Of a stretch of 43,976 nucleotides of DNA, positions 43,312-43,976 are shown piece by piece. Positions within the stretch are counted from its first letter, which is position 1. Every line of letters starts with the position of its first letter. The stretch lies in assembly GCA_937925695.1 (NCBI GenBank), contig CALAMD010000067.1, forward strand, positions 1 to 43,976. Reading direction: 5' to 3'. This stretch comes from an uncultured Bacillaceae bacterium. GTDB taxonomy: Bacteria > Bacillota > Bacilli > Bacillales > Amphibacillaceae. Position numbers and translations under genes: made by a program. A model generated the notes under the pieces. The model saw nothing but the letters and a program-made list of their open reading frames with translations. It was not told where the DNA came from and made no database searches.

Positions 43312-43976
43312 TTATTTTACACTTCCTAACGTTAGACCGTGAACAAAGTATTTCTGTAAGAATGGATAGACACAGATAATCGGAACACTAGCAACAATTG
43401 TCATCGTTGCTCTAACAGAAACCGGTGTTACGGTATTAGCTGATGCAACTTGACCACTTGCGTGTATAGCTGCAGTCGAACGCGAGGACATCGAAGCGTT
43501 AGAGTTTTGCAGTAATTTCATCAGTTCATACTGTAATGTACTTAACTCAACTTTACTTGAGTTATAAATAAATACATCAAACCAAGAGTTCCACTGACCT
43601 ACTGCCACGAATAGTGATACGGTGGCCAACACAGGTAATGATAATGGCAGTACGATTTTGAAAAATACTGTAAAATCTCCAGCTCCATCAATTTTGGCAG
43701 ATTCGAACAAGCTCTGTGGTAATCCTTCAATAAATGAACGAATAACAATTAAGTTAAATACACCAATTACACCAGGTAAAATATATACCCAAAACGTACC
43801 GATTAAACCTAAGTTTCTCATTAACAAGAATTCAGGAATTAATCCACCGTGCATATACATCGTTAACACAAAAATCAAAGTAATTGAGCGACGTAAGACA
43901 AATTCTTGCCGGCTAATAGCGTATGCTACCATGGCAGTGGCAAGTAATGAAGTAGCCGTCCCGATCACAGTTCTTA
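43312..43976 (-). CDS. Carbohydrate ABC permease, LplC/AguG type (partial, cut by window edge)
   Basis: The C-terminal 220 or so residues of a MalG-type permease. The frame stays open to the window end and reads RTVIGTATSLLATAMVAY, which is internal in this family, so the GTG at 43968 is not the start and about 80 N-terminal residues lie outside. The EAA loop is ESAKIDGAGDFTVFFKIVLP and the C-terminus is YFVHGLTLGSVK, typical of LplC-like permeases. A Ser/Ala-rich insert (SNASMSSRSTAAIHASGQVA) lies before the last helix. Beside an intracellular xylanase, it probably imports xylo- or aldouronic oligosaccharides. Confidence 0.88.
   Translation of the reverse strand, partial: RTVIGTATSLLATAMVAYAISRQEFVLRRSITLIFVLTMYMHGGLIPEFLLMRNLGLIGTFWVYILPGVIGVFNLIVIRSFIEGLPQSLFESAKIDGAGDFTVFFKIVLPLSLPVLATVSLFVAVGQWNSWFDVFIYNSSKVELSTLQYELMKLLQNSNASMSSRSTAAIHASGQVASANTVTPVSVRATMTIVASVPIICVYPFLQKYFVHGLTLGSVK

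Noticed and set aside
1..43976. Mobile elements, CRISPR arrays, tRNA or rRNA
   Set aside because: I saw no transposase, integrase, regularly spaced repeats, att-like duplications or RNA gene sequences.

Overview
The window looks like a polysaccharide-utilisation region from a low-GC, AT-rich member of the Bacillaceae. This rests on Bacillus-type Shine-Dalgarno sites (GGAGG), ROK-type XylR, CcpA-like cre boxes, intracellular GH10 and GH43 enzymes, and lipoprotein substrate-binding proteins. Gracilibacillus or Amphibacillus-like relatives are my guess only. Almost everything is on the minus strand; the exceptions are a DUF624 gene (2044-2634), a LacI regulator (30218-31234) and xylR (38571-39782). 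I see no tRNA, rRNA, CRISPR array, insertion sequence or phage gene.

Layout. (1) 156-2634: a GH43 beta-xylosidase/arabinofuranosidase, divergent from a DUF624 membrane protein. (2) 2810-8268: a four-gene MacB-like operon (ATPase, lipidated HlyD-type adaptor, 947-residue FtsX permease, second ATPase with an odd C-terminal tail). (3) 8466-21557: a nine-gene operon with two substrate-binding proteins, two pairs of sugar-ABC permeases, an NHL-repeat/TPR membrane protein, a YIP1 protein and a DUF5696 protein, and no ATPase. (4) 22046-31234: a LacI-controlled operon of GH31, L-galactose dehydrogenase-like AKR, LgoD-like L-galactonate dehydrogenase, COG3618 lactonase and GH95. (5) 31327-39782: xylAB, a DUF624 protein, an ABC importer and xylR. 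(6) 39863-43976: uxuB, uxuA, an intracellular GH10 xylanase and a permease cut by the window edge.

How the genes fit together. Oligosaccharides from a decorated glucuronoarabinoxylan would be imported by ABC systems, probably energised by a shared MsmX-type ATPase encoded elsewhere. They would then be trimmed inside the cell by GH10, GH43, GH31 (alpha-xylose) and GH95 (alpha-L-galactose or L-fucose). Xylose goes through XylA/XylB. Glucuronate-derived fructuronate goes through UxuB/UxuA. L-galactose is predicted to be oxidised through the lactone and L-galactonate to D-tagaturonate. The side chains these enzymes would remove match the known complexity of cereal (corn-type) arabinoxylan; that match is inference.

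Most noteworthy are the complete L-galactose oxidation module tied to GH95 and GH31 in a Firmicute, and the poorly understood nine-gene operon with DUF5696, YIP1, NHL and a giant carbohydrate-binding solute-binding protein next to a MacB-like exporter. Regulation can be read directly: xylA and the xylose-type importer share one promoter design (operator over a TAGACA -35, TATAAT -10, cre at the start site), and three near-identical LacI operators lie in the GH31/lacI intergenic region.
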